Assembly: GCA_031772115.1 (NCBI GenBank)
Contig: JAPDPK010000150.1
Span: forward strand, 1,674,001 to 1,738,000
Direction: 5' to 3'
Length of the DNA: 64,000 bases
Origin: Heritiera littoralis
Lineage: Eukaryota > Streptophyta > Magnoliopsida > Malvales > Malvaceae
The notes below the pieces were generated by a model. That model was not told the origin of the DNA and did not search any database. It saw only the letters and a list, made by a program, of their open reading frames with translations. Both the position numbers and the translations under genes were made by a program. Position 1 is the first letter of the stretch, and each line of letters starts with the position of its first letter. Of the stretch, positions 33,985-46,604 are shown piece after piece.

Positions 33985-36900
33985 ATGAATCAAATTCAAT
34001 CATCAATGGCGACTGCTGCTTCTTCTGCTTGCCAATTCTTGACTCAGTTTTGGTATCCAAGAGCCCATACTGTTATCTTCTCTCCCATCTCCAAACCAAC
34101 CCATTTTCAACCTTTCCTTCCTAATAGTAATAGTTCCCTTCAAAACAACTCTCTCTCTCCAACTTCAGCAATCTCCTTAAATTCTCCAGTAAAAGCCCAA
34201 GCTGCCAGCCCTGGAGAGAGACAGCCCATGCTTCCTCCTTACAACGTTCTTATAACTGGCTCAAGCAAAGGTTTTTCTTTTTCTTTTCGAAAGCTTTCTT
34301 GTGATAGTTTTGCGGATGAGGCCTGGATTTCTTGATGGGAAGAAACTTGTGGGGAAGATAATAAGATTTAAATCCATTTTTTCTGTAGGAAAAATTTGTA
34401 GAAAGTGCTTAGAGTAATCTACGGTACACGTATTTAAGTGATTTTTCGGTCATTTTTAGAAAAGCTATCAAAACGTACTTGCTGGTTTCAGGAATAGGGT
34501 ACGCATTGGCGAAAGAATTTCTGAAAGCAGGTGACAATGTTATAATTTGTTCAAGATCTGGTAAGAATTCCACTGCTTATCTCAACTCTTATCAGAAAAG
34601 CTGCTTTATTGCAATATGCCTGTTATATAACTTGCTAAAGTTGTCTGCTTTCTGTTTAATGTGCTAAAAGTATTAGTCTTGTTTAATATATGGAAGGAGA
34701 AAGATATCAAACTAAAGGGTATCACTAAGAATTGAGCTCTTTTCGTATGTTATTTTGATATCATCATATTGTGGACGAATTGACTGGCTAGTATTAACAC
34801 ATGCTTAACTGATATTATGACAGCTGAGCGGGTGGAATCTGCTGTTAAGAGCCTCAGAGAAGAATATGGAGAGCAGCGTGCGTGGGTACCTCCGCTATTA
34901 CTTGCTTTTATGATTGTGTTCCACATTTTTCTTACGTTCTTTCAGCTTCATTTTCCACACATTTTTTCTGGTTTAAGCTTATTGCTGCTTTGAATAATCG
35001 CTTACAGGGCACTCAATGTGATGTTAAAGAGGCACAGGATGTGAAGAATTTAGTTTTATTTGCACAAAAGAACCTGGGAGATGTTGATATATGGGTATTT
35101 ATGTCTTACCTTTGTCCCTCTACTTATCTGTTTAATGTTTCATTTTTTTTTGGTGAAAAATTTCCGTCTGGAGAATAATTTGATATTTCTAGGTACTTGA
35201 AGTCTAGCTAGTTACATGATGATTTATGAGATCTGCTAGATGTTCTTGATGAGTAACAGTCGACAGCCTTATCCATAAGAAAATGGTGTTGAAGATGACT
35301 TATTATTTGGTATTTAAAAAAAATTATGTAAGGAGTTTAATTTTTTGGAATACATCTTATGATCACTGAAATACATTTTTAAGTTAGTAATCAGGTATTT
35401 TTGCAATGAATATCATACAATTTTGACAATGAGTTGATGATGGCATCTTTTAGATTCAGCCATCGGAATCTGACTTAAAAGGGAATTTCTACAATGTCAT
35501 AAATTTGCAAATATGTGGTTAGTTTAATCTGTAGAACCCTTCGTCGTAGTTTGATGCAGTGAAACATAATGTTTTTTAGATTATGAAGTGAGCTGTGAGT
35601 ATTTTTTTCTATTTGATCTTGTACTAAAATGTTAATGTTTGCTGCTGCATACGTTTATCATTTACCTCAACTCTGGGTTCCATATCATGGCACATGTTTG
35701 TATGACAATTTCCTAATCAATCCTCGAATAGATTTCTTTCTCTTTTACATTTGTTGTCTTTTCATTTATATCTTGTATTCTTTCCTGTACAAACCTTTAC
35801 CTATTACTCCGGCAATGTTTCTGTTCTGCCTTTATAATCTTATGCTATTTTGAGAATGATGCAGATTAATAATGCAGGATCAAATGCCTATAGTTATAAA
35901 CCACTGGCAGAAGCATCAGATGAAGATCTTATGTGAGCTTCCCATATACCATCCTTTCTTTCTTTTTGTTTTGGGCCCTGTTTTTTTTTTTTTTTCAATG
36001 ATTCATGTTTTAGGTTGTCCTATGCAGTGAAGTTGTTTCTACAAACACCATTGGCTTGATGATTTGTTGCCGAGAGGTAAAAAAAACTTTTTTTTCTTGC
36101 CTGGCACTGGTTAGTTTAATTCTGATGCACAGTTCTCTCAGGCTATTAAGATGATGTTGCGGCAGCCTCGAGGTGGTCATATTTTCAACATTGATGGAGC
36201 CGGTTCAGATGGAAGACCAACCCCAAGGTATTTGTCTGTACTTAATTTACTGTACTTTTTAGCCAAAAGGGTGCTATTTTGTTTCATTGCAACTGAAGTC
36301 CTCGTGGATAAAGTTTAAACAATCAGCTGGAGGTTGTTCCACTTCCACATAACATTTTGAGTTTTATATATCAAATATCATTGCGTTTTACTTGTTAAAT
36401 GGTGCAGTGTGAAAGGGAAATTTCTACTATGCCTAGTTGATTTCCCCATTATTTGTTCTTGTTCACAATACATACTGTTGGTAACAATTCCATGCTAAAG
36501 AACTCAATCTTGGATCTATTCTTGATGCTTTAAATGGATAGTTTTGTTCAGCTTTTCTATTGGTTATGGTTGGTAATATGACCTTAAATGTGGTAAAGCA
36601 AACAGAGAAGATGCTCAAAGGTTAGAGCATCTTCCTTTAAAAGGTAACAAAATAAATCTTTCTCTATCTTGCATCATGCAGCCATAGTGTTTGTCTCAGC
36701 ATCATTCTCACCGGCAAAGCTCTCTGCTTTCCAACTCAAATATAAAGCTCTCTGCTTTCCATTATCTTGATTTCCATTATGTTGAACCTTTATGCTTCAT
36801 TTAAGTGATACCCACTGTCGTTTTAGCATGACATGTTTCATGTAGGATGATAGGATAAGACGCCTTTTGTAGCCTGCATGTATCTTACAGGAGAATTAGA

Positions 36901-39900
36901 ATATTATATTCAATTATTCTGTTATGCTTCTAGTCATGCTACTAGAGTGCTATCCCTATGTGTTGCAGCTTAAGAACCTAGAATGGGATGTATTAGATAT
37001 CTTTATTTCCGTCCTTCCAAGTGAATTCATTGCATTGTGTATTTCAAAACTTTCAGTCATATCACTAATTGGTTTTTTCGTTCTGTGATTATCTGTCTTG
37101 CTTTTCTGTAGATTTGCTGCATATGGAGCAACCAAACGTGGTGTAGTGCATTTGACAAAATCACTACAGGTACATGTTCAACCTGTCTTGCTTTGTGCCT
37201 TGCAGTAAATTTCATTTAGAATAATACTCTGGCATGGCCATTTGTTTTCCTATCTGACATGTTATTCTGTTCAATTTTGTGTACTTTCCAATTTGTTAAT
37301 GATGCATTCTTTGAGTAGCATGCTCTTTAATTCAATAACTTCTTATGAAACTTGTAACCAAAAAAAAAAAAACTTCTTATGAAACTAAGTTTCTTTTCTT
37401 TCATGCTGACAATGGAGAGTTATTATAAGCAGCCTATAGTATAATGTGTCTATTTTTCCTTTCTGAAACATCATCCAGAGTTTCTTTTTCAATGGCATAT
37501 TTTCTAATTGGGTACAAAAAGTTTACTATCAAAGATCAGGTATGTGTGATAGTTTAGAAAATAGCCGCAGTAATGCCTTAAATCATAATATTCAGTTTTT
37601 TCAGGATATTTTCTTCTCTTTGACATAAAACTATAACCATTCAAGTTTTTAAGAAGTTGGTCTTTATTTTTCTTTTATAACTATGAAGAGGCTCGCAATT
37701 CATCATCATCGTCAAAGTAGTTATAAAAGTTGAGTGGGTGTGCATGCACCCATTATGCAAGCATGTAGGAAATTCTAGGCATGGAAATGAAGTAGGATCC
37801 TGGTACTATTTAATGCCCTATTTCCCCTTTTGATACTCTTCTATGTGAATGGGAAATCATATACCATCTGTATTTGCTGTGTAGTAAAGCTGGCAGAAAA
37901 ATGAGATTCAAGCTGACATAATGGTGTTTGCAGAAGACTGTTTTCCTTACATCTTCCCTCAAAATGATCCTATCATTTCAAGTGCAGTTTTGGAATTTTT
38001 CTTGAGCTGCTCTCAAGTTGATTTGAACAAGTAATAGTTTTTGAGAATATGAGTATGTTTGGCATCACATCAACTAATATAAACAATTTTCTCAATTTTC
38101 TATGTGTGTATAAATTTTCTTTGCTAAGCACTTTTCTTGTCAAAGTTCATTTAATACTGGGTTTTTTGACCTATTCTCAGGCTGAACTGCAGATGCAAGA
38201 TGTTAAAAATGTTGTAGTACATAATCTATCGGTATGTTTTACAATAAAAGATCATCAAATTTCCATTTCCTAATATTAAATCTGCCATATTAAATGATGC
38301 TTTTAGATTTCTCTGCTTTTTCTTTTTCTTTTTTTCTTAAATCTACCTGATACATTTATGCTTTATGCTAAATTGTTGCTTTCATATTAATTCTTCACTG
38401 GTTTTCCTCTAAATAAATGGTGCAGAGCCAACAAATTATAGTATACCAAGGAACCTAAACAGTATTGGAAATTTTTTTTTTTTGAAAATTCAATCTTAAA
38501 ATCTAAGATCCAATTGCCAAACCTCAATGGTCAAGTTTCAAAATTGATATTCAGAATCTCAATGCCTTAATCATCAAAACCCGAAATGACTTGAATACAA
38601 ATAACCTATGTGTCCCTAATGACCGGAATCTAAAACGATCCGAAACCAAATAACCTGAATTTCCTTCAAGCACAATGACCAAACTCAAAGCCGACCTGAC
38701 TATCCATCCAATTGCAACCTCTAAGTACCTCCTACCCTCTAAAGAAAATGACCATCCAACCATCTGCATACATTTTGCTAGCCAAAAACTTCCTACCTAA
38801 ATGACCACAGTTCATGGCCCTTGAGTAGGACCTTCACTTCATTCCTCAAAGGTTCACTGTCCTACTATGCACTTGTTCTTTAGCTGAAATATTCTGCATG
38901 AGCCCAAACGTGCCTTTGGTGGTTACTTTAAATGCTACCACTCATGAGATAAAAAAAATGGATCATGCTGTGAAATATAAATTTCCTTTCAAGGGGAACT
39001 ACAGTTCAGACTAAGTTTTATGCTTAGGTTTGTTTTTTAAATACGTGTCTTATAGCTACTTGGCCTTTGACTTTTGATTTTATTTGCTTTTTCAAGTATT
39101 AGAAAAGAAAACTTCTAGACCTCATTTTTGGGGCAGAGGTGTGTTGTCCAAATACATCGTTGTAACTGATTATTACAAATGCTTCTCTCCCACAAATGAA
39201 GGAAAAAAAGTTATTTGTATCTGTAAGCCTTTTCAACTTACTTCAAATGCTTATTTGTTTTCTCGTTTGTATTTCAGCCAGGAATGGTCACAACTGATCT
39301 TCTAATGTCTGGTGCAACCACGAAGCAGGTTAGCTACATATTTATATGCTTCTTGTGTTACTTGCTTTAATATTGGTTCAATTTTTTAAAAGAAAACTTC
39401 TAATATTTGGTTATTCCAGGCCAAGTTTTTCATCAATGTTTTAGCAGAACCGGCCGAAGTGGTAAGACTTAGGGTAGTGATTTACAAGCTTCTTCTATGG
39501 TTTTTTATTTATTTCAGTGTTGACATGTTGGAGATACCGCATGATCAAACTAAAGAAAAAATGGGCTTGACATGTCTATTTATACGTAGTGAATACCTGA
39601 ACTAAAATTAGATTGCAAGTATCTTGTTGTTAAATTTGGTCAGTTATGCAATTGTTTTGCATTGATAGTATCTCACCTGGTAAACTTGTCTTTCTGTATT
39701 TATTTCCAACAATTTCTTTCATTTTTTTCTCGTTCCACTTTTGTATTGTGTATATTTTATTTTTCTGTTCTCTGTTTCGGGGGATTGAGTCTTGGGGTTC
39801 ATAGGTTGCAGAATACCTCGTCCCAAATATCAGGTCAATCCCAGCAAACGGATCATGGAAGCCGACTTATATTCGATTCCTCACCGGATTGAGAGCTTAC

Positions 39901-40091
39901 TCTCAGATATTTTCAGTTAAGAATTGAAACAGTTTCTCCTATTCTATCGTTTTTAAACTACTTGACATCAAACATCTAACCTGTACCATAGTAAACCAGA
40001 AAATTGTCACTTATTTCGTGCTTTTGCCTGCCTTATGATGCAGAGACTAGCATTCGGTGCAAGAAGAAACCGATACATGCTCGAAGATTGA
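33985..40091 (+). CDS. NOL: Chlorophyll(ide) b reductase NOL (NYC1-like), chloroplastic, 13 exons
   Basis: NOL is a short-chain dehydrogenase that works with NYC1 at the thylakoid to reduce chlorophyll b to 7-hydroxymethyl chlorophyll a, the first step of chlorophyll b breakdown and light-harvesting complex loss. Exons: 33985-34270, 34492-34560, 34824-34885, 35008-35094, 35865-35932, 36028-36076, 36142-36227, 37112-37169, 38181-38231, 39278-39328, 39420-39461, 39805-39915, 40044-40091. Length is 355 aa from the first ATG, or 348 from the second (34006), which has the better context (CAATGGCG) and matches the usual NOL length. A Ser/Ala-rich transit peptide covers about the first 65 residues. 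The NADPH-binding site is TGSSKGIGYALAKEF (split by intron 1), with INNAG and the catalytic Tyr/Lys in AAYGATKRG. The C-terminal extension ends RLAFGARRNRYMLED. Confidence 0.95.
37337..37386 (+). mobile_element. Micro-retroposition: 18-bp poly(A)-ended insert with 16-bp target duplication
   Basis: AACTTCTTATGAAACT occurs at 37337-37352 and 37371-37386. Between them is TGTAACC followed by 11 A residues. This is the footprint of an extremely 5'-truncated L1-type retroposition event. It lies in NOL intron 8. Confidence 0.65.
38440..38800. other. Unclassified block in NOL intron 9
   Basis: This stretch is less AT-rich than the intron around it and has recurring words such as AATGACC, CCGAAA and AACCT. 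It looks like an inserted, decayed repeat, but I find no terminal repeats or coding domain. Confidence 0.35.
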
Positions 40092-42424
40092 AGAATGTCG
40101 AAAATGTGAACATCCCACCATTTTTCTATGCAAAAGTAAATATATTTTTCTTCTTTAGCAAGTCAACAAGTATTCCATCCCTGATGCTTTTCACTGATTC
40201 TATTAACTTCATTCTGGATTCTGATCCACTAGCAATGGAGCTGTGTTCTCCCTTTACTAACATTGTTTAGGCTTTTGCTTGTCTTGCTACTGTACAATAT
40301 TTTCTATCAACATAAATTTTGACACGAAATTTCAAGTTTTATGTGACACAAACACGATTTTACATAACAAAAACATATATAATATACATGAATTGTCAGG
40401 TTTATTTGAAGACCCTCGTATAATATTTATTTGTACCAACCTTTTCAGTTATGGAGTTTTTACGGTGGATTCTAACACCAAGAGTTTCAATATTCGAAAA
40501 GCATACTTAGAAAATTAAACCCTATAGCCAAATCATGCTTACAAAGTGATATAATAAAATACCCAATTAGCCAACAGTAACGCTAACCCCTTTCAGTTCC
40601 CCCATGAAAAGCAAGCTTGTAGTTTTGATATTTGTCCATTAAAAACAGCACTCTCACCACTCCCATCCATAGAACTCTTTACCCGGAACTGAAAAAAGGC
40701 AAGAGAAAAACAAAATCATAAAACCGAATCTCCTAACAACAGGTGGTATATAGGAAACTCTCCCGTGACTGACTATTATTTGTGATGCAAAATTTGAAAA
40801 TATGACATGAAAGTAGGAAGCTGTCGCGTCCGAAAGTGCCAAATGCTCTGTCTGAACTCTGAATTATTGTTAGTATCTGTTGGATCATTGCCAATTGGCT
40901 TTTTCTAGTTCAAGTTTGATTTACATCAAATTAGAATTAGTTTATAAGCAAAAACGATAGGAAAAAATTTATGAAAATAAATGATACGGCATAAAATTTT
41001 GTTAAAATTGTACAAATGGCAAAAATTGATAAATCGATTTAGAGTTTAACAAGTCATACTCATATGTATTATAACACGAAAGTTATTGCATGATGTGTTT
41101 TAGTACGCGTGACATGAAAAAAATTAGACACCAAGAGATTGGATCCACGTGAAATGATAAGGCCTTCTTCTCTCATGTCTTTTTGTTTTGGGAAATGGAA
41201 TCATCTTTAGAGTTCAAAGCAAATTATTGAGCTATCAATTTTGGTTCACGGTTTTGAGATCCCGTGAACTCAGTGGGCCTACCTTCCTTCCTCCCTTTGG
41301 CTCCATTATCAAGTTTTCTTTGATAAGGACACCTAACAACGGGACTCATTATCTTGCTTCTCTAATATCTGACTCCCAACACCATCCTTCAATCCTAACT
41401 TCGCATACCAATGCGTAGGTAGATATTCATAGATTACTCACTATCCATTAGACATGATGATTCGTGTATAATCAGTATCCATATAATGTAAAATCGAATT
41501 CATATCCTGTAAAATACGGAGATTTTATGTTGACACGTCAGACACAAAATTTTTTCTATAAATTTTGTCGTATTTTTATGTAATTTTTTCTGAATTATAA
41601 TTTATATAACTTTTATATCTTTTATTCATATAGTGCTCATGTCATGTTTAACATTGTCCGATTTTCAATCCAACGAAATGTTTGTGTGATAAAGTAGATG
41701 GGATATAGAACTGTGATTACCAATGAAAGGACGATTACACCAAGGCAATGAGAAGAAGGATTTGACGCCCGTTGGCATATTTCTGTCTTGGGGCAATGTC
41801 ATGTCTTCGTACCAAGACAAAGCTACATGCATGCACGCCTTCTTACATCTGTTTCTTCTTCCAATATCTTATTGTTGCAGAATCTGATTCTGATGTGCTT
41901 TGGATAATGAAAATCGCTCTTAACTTAATGAACTCTTGTTTCTTTCTTGGATTGTTACCGTTTCTCTTAATGAGATTCTATAATGTTCTCTCCCAAGTAC
42001 AGGTTCATGTTTTTCGTTTTTCTACAGTGCCTTTAGCTTGAGAACATAAATATACCTTTTCACCATTTCCATCAATGTAAACAAAGAAGTTTTACATTTC
42101 ACCATTGCATTTGTTTCCTACGGTGTATCAATGGCCATTTTCATGGTTAATATGGTAGGGATAAATTAGATTAACTGTAATAATCAGTCTATGACAGCAT
42201 AGCACTACAAAAGTGGAAAAAAAACCTGACTTTTTGTTTAAGTTACTTAAGTGTTTGTCATTAGAAAAATACATTAAACAATGTTGAGTTTGATAGAATA
42301 ACCAGACGGAAGTTAGAGGAGATTAGAAAAGGAGCTTTCGTAGTTATCAAGATTTTTCTTCTGTCTTTAATTTGGTTGGTGTCTCATACTTCAATCTTTG
42401 TTTCAACTACTAAATGACCATTTG
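40092..42424. other. Intergenic region between NOL and the LRR pseudokinase gene
   Basis: This 2.3-kb stretch holds the NOL 3' UTR and AT-rich sequence. Several decayed segments carry ACACGA-type words (40310-40510, 40980-41110, 41510-41660) that suggest old repeats. A CACGTG core lies at 41146-41151. No gene is recognised; a 76-residue frame at 41188-41418 has no visible domain. Confidence 0.55.
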
Positions 42425-42425
42425 A
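42414..42425 (+). promoter_or_regulatory. Minimal upstream ORF overlapping the start of the LRR pseudokinase
   Basis: An ATG at 42414 opens a three-codon frame whose TGA stop shares its last base with the ATG at 42425. If the transcript starts upstream, ribosomes would have to reinitiate or leak past it. Whether it lies in the real 5' UTR is not known. Confidence 0.4.
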
Positions 42426-45400
42426 TGGTTTTGATGGCAAAGCCAGTTCACAATGCTCTACTACTTCTGTTAACTCTTGGAATTTCTGCGCATCTCTCAC
42501 ACCAGCTTCAACCGTCTCAGTCCAATGCCCTCTGGGAAGTCCAGCAGCTTCTCAACTACCCATCTGTTTTTGCCAGCTTTAGCAATGCTTGGGACTTTTG
42601 CAATGCTGAGCCAACACCATCAGTAACTGTGGTTTGCTATGAAGATAATGTAACCCAGCTTCATATTAGTGGAAACTATGGCGTTCCTCCACTGCCTCAG
42701 AACTTCTCCATTGATGCTTTCTTTGCAAGTCTTGTTAGTTTATCAGATCTGAAAGTCCTCTCCCTGGTTTCTTTAGGCTTGTGGGGGCCTCTGCCTGGTA
42801 GTGTTGGTAAGCTATCTTCCCTGGAAATATTCAATGTAAGTTCCAACTACTTCAATGGCTTCATTCCTGTGGAGCTTTCATATTTGAAGAATCTGCAGAC
42901 TCTCATACTTGACCATAACAAGTTCACTGGTCAAGTTCCTGGCTGGCTTAGTTCTCTTCCTGCTTTGGCTGTTTTGAGTTTCAAAAACAACTCACTATAT
43001 GGGACTCTGGAAAGCTCTATTGCAAGATTGGAGGATCTTCGAATTATTGTTGTTGCAAACAACCACTTGTTTGGAGAAGTGCCTGATCTTCACAGCTTGA
43101 CAAACCTTCAAGTTCTTAATTTGGAAAACAATCATTTTGGACCTCACTTCCCTGCTCTGCATAACAAGGTGGTCACTCTACTGCTCAGAAATAACAGTTT
43201 TCAATTTGGCATCCCGGATGAATTAGGCTCCTATCATCAGCTTCAAAAGCTAGATATATCTTTGAATGGATTTGTTGGACCATTTCTGCCATCTTTATTT
43301 GCATTGCCTTCAATCAATTATATCGATGTCTCGGGTAATAAGCTTACTGGTAGACTCTTACAGAACATGTCCTGCAATGATGAACTTGCTTTTGTAAATC
43401 TAACCTCAAATCTTTTGACTGGGGATTTGCCTGCATGTCTGAAACCAACGTCTAAGAGCAGGGCTGTTATGTATGGTGGCAATTGTTTATCTGATGAAGA
43501 ACAACAGCAGCATCCTTATAATTTCTGCCATAATGAAGCATTGGCTGTAAAAGTTCTGCCCAAGTACAAGAGACAGAATGCTAAGGCAGTTCTTGCATCA
43601 TGTATAATGGGAGGAATTGTTGGAATAGCAGTAATTGTTAGCTTGAGTTTTCTGGTTATCCAGAGAAGAAATAGTAGGGTTGCTGGGAAGACAGCTTCTA
43701 CAAGGTTAATAATGGAGAACGTGTCAGCAAACACAGTCAAGCTACTATCAGATGCAAGTAAGACCCTTGTTTCCTTCTCTCTTCCATTTCCGGAAGCTTA
43801 TTGTTTAAGACGTGGTGATTCTTTTACTTGCAGGGTATATATCAGAAACAATGAAGCTGGGAGCAAATCTTCCTACTTATCGCGCCTTTGCTTTGGAAGA
43901 GCTAAAGGAGGCCAGTAATAATTTCTCCCATTCAAGCATCATGGGTGAAGGTTCACATGGTCTGGTATGCATTCATCTAGATTTCATAGTTCTAACTAAA
44001 ATTCTTATGTAAAATATTTCACTGGCCTTAATCAAGCTCAAAATGACATTCCATGTCATGCAGAAAGTGCATGATTTTTCTTTGGGGAGTATATGTGCCT
44101 TGCATAATTAACTGATACAATCTGTTCAGTTGGTTGTTATGTACTATTGTTAGTTTTAGTTGATTCAGAAAATATGAGCTCGATAATTCTAGAGCAAACT
44201 TCTTACATTCTCTACAATGTCAGATTTACAGAGGGAAGCTTGCGGATGGAACTCTTATTGCTATTAGAAGTTTAAAGATGAGAAAGAAGCATAGCGCGCA
44301 GGCTTACACACACCATATTGAGATGATCTCAAAACTCAGACACGAGCACTTGGTCAGTGCCCTTGGACACTGTTTCGAGTGCTGCCCATATGATTCAAGT
44401 GTCAGCACCATATATCTCATATTCGAGTTTGTCCCGAATGGAACGTTGAGAAGTTGCATCTGTGGTGAGGTTCTTTGTTATTGAATCTGATTATTGATTA
44501 TCAATTATATGTACCATGAGCCAACATACTTGAACTAAAAGGAAGGCATGTTCTTTTGTCAGTCTTTCAGCACCTATAATTTGTTTGATTTAATCCTTTT
44601 GCCATTGTTTTGGCAGAAGGATTACCAGGACAAAGGCTTAACTGGACGCAAAGAATAGCAGCTGCAATTGAGGTAGCAAAGGGGATTCAGTTCCTCCATA
44701 CAGGGATACTACCTGGAGTGTTTTCAAATAATCTGAAGATAACAGATGTCTTGTTGGATCAGAATCTTCATGTCAAGATTAGCAGTTATAACCTCCCTCT
44801 TTTAGCCGAAAATCGCGGAATAGTATGATGAACCATTTTTCTTCTTTTTCTTTTCCTTTTTCCAATGTATATAGTTTTCGGATTTAGTTACATGATGCCT
44901 AAATTTTAACAATTTCAGAGTGGTGCTGGAGTTTCTTATCCTGGACCAAAAGCAAGCGTTCGAGGAAGGTGCATAGTTCATTCTGTTGGACATTTTGTCT
45001 TAATCCTGTGAACATGTTCTGATTTTCTGTATTCATATTCAGGGCAAATCATGGTGATAAGGATGATGTCCATGACACAGGCGTAATCTTAATGGAAATT
45101 CTCGTTGGAAGGCCAATCATGTCTGAAAATGAAGTCATGGTCGTAAAAGACATTGTAAGTTGCTAGCGTTTCCATTACTTTCCTTTCTGTTCTTTGATTC
45201 CATAAGTCTCTTTCTGTATGATCCATAATACAAAATAAGAACAAATTTGAAAACTGAAGTTGGGTTTTAGTTTTCTTAAGGTTTAAGGCACATGAATTCT
45301 CCATATAAAGGACTTCGGATATCCTTGAACACAGCTTGTTAAAATCCTATATATAAACAAAACTAGAGGTGATGCTTGGTCATTGTACATTCTCTGCAGT

Positions 45401-45657
45401 TAAATGTAAGCAATAAGATGGATGATACAGCTCGAAGAAGCATTGTCGATCCGACAATTATCAAGGAATGCTCAGCAGAATCCTTGAAGACAGTGATGGA
45501 GATATGCTTGAGATGCCTGTCCAATGAACCAGCTGAAAGGCCTTCCATTGAAGATGTCCTTTGGACACTGCATTTTGCAGCACAACTTCAGGATCCATGG
45601 AGAGTTGATTCTCAACGTTTCCATCAGCTACCTGTTTCATCCTCTTTAGAAATCTAG
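42425..45657 (+). CDS. LRR receptor-like protein with inactive kinase domain (At3g03770 type), 7 exons
   Basis: This is a plasma-membrane receptor-like protein of LRR-RLK subfamily VI. Exons: 42425-43757, 43834-43964, 44224-44464, 44617-44822, 44919-44968, 45043-45154, 45400-45657, joining to 776 aa (773 from the ATG at 42434). The order is: signal peptide (ALLLLLTLGISAHLSHQ), LRRs (for example LQTLILDHNKFTGQVPGWL), a Cys pair near NFCHNEA, one membrane helix (IMGGIVGIAVIVSLSFLVIQ) followed by RRNSR, then a kinase fold. The glycine loop GEGSHG is kept. The ATP lysine of VAIK is Arg (IAIRS), HRD is replaced by a VFSN stretch before LKITDVLLD, and DFG is replaced by SYN. It is therefore a predicted pseudokinase. 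Its ligand is unknown. Confidence 0.9.
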
Positions 45658-46604
45658 CATTTAAATTTGATCTTTATCTATGAAGTGAAGTTTTAGTCCA
45701 ACAATCTTATACATAGGCGACACAATGTAATCATGCAAGGCAGGAAATTCTTTCAAATTTTGATCCTGTTTGGAACGGGCACAACAAAGTTCTGTCAAAT
45801 GTTTCCGATCAAACTATGCCTCAGTTGATTGCTTTGTTATCAGTTGATACCAAGCGTCCAAAGTTGGTAAGCTAGTTTGTAAATATGTTCGGTTTTTATT
45901 CGATCATGTTTGTTTCGTGTAAGTGCCTGACACCCAAAAACTATAACCTCCTCTTCTGCAAAAAGATGGGTTCTCAATTAAATTATACAAGTATGATCTT
46001 TCAGAGTGGTAAGCCATTCAGATCTCAACTTCATAAATAAGATTTGTGAAGCCAATCTTGGATATCATGTTTTTTTCGTATCCATGGTTTTACCTCACCT
46101 TCCCCTTGGAGATCGGTGTTCGATTTCTGTCCGTTACTTTCTAATACATCTATCAAAATTGTCATCATTGATAATTCCAGTGTGCTACTAACAGAATTTG
46201 ATTGCATGTTAGAGCTTACTGTCCTCTTAATCTAAATAAACCAAATGAAATCGGTAGTTCTCTCAAAAATGATTCTGAACTCAAGCAAATTTAACAGCCA
46301 TGTATGTTCTAGTTGGAATATGCAAAAACTATCAAGAATGGACAAAAAAAATTGGCAATCAAACTGTATTCTTCGAAATTTTTGTGTTATGTATTGAGTT
46401 CTCTTTTCTGTAACCAATGCTAATTTACATTAAATAATTTTATGGGATAAAACAACAAAAACTACAAACCTAAGGTGTACTATTTCTATCCTTCGGATAG
46501 CAAACAATGAAAACTCGACAATGAAGAATAATACTCTGCAGAAGCCTAACGAACATGATACTTTACAAAAAGAAATAGGGGTGAAGAAGGAACAAAATCA
46601 CCTT
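45658..46604. other. Short intergenic region between convergent LRR and ALA1-like genes
   Basis: The two genes run tail to tail, so these 947 bp hold both 3' UTRs. No other feature is visible. Confidence 0.7.

Noticed and set aside
41188..41418. 76-residue open frame between NOL and the LRR gene
   Set aside because: No domain, no splice or codon-use support, and no family match.
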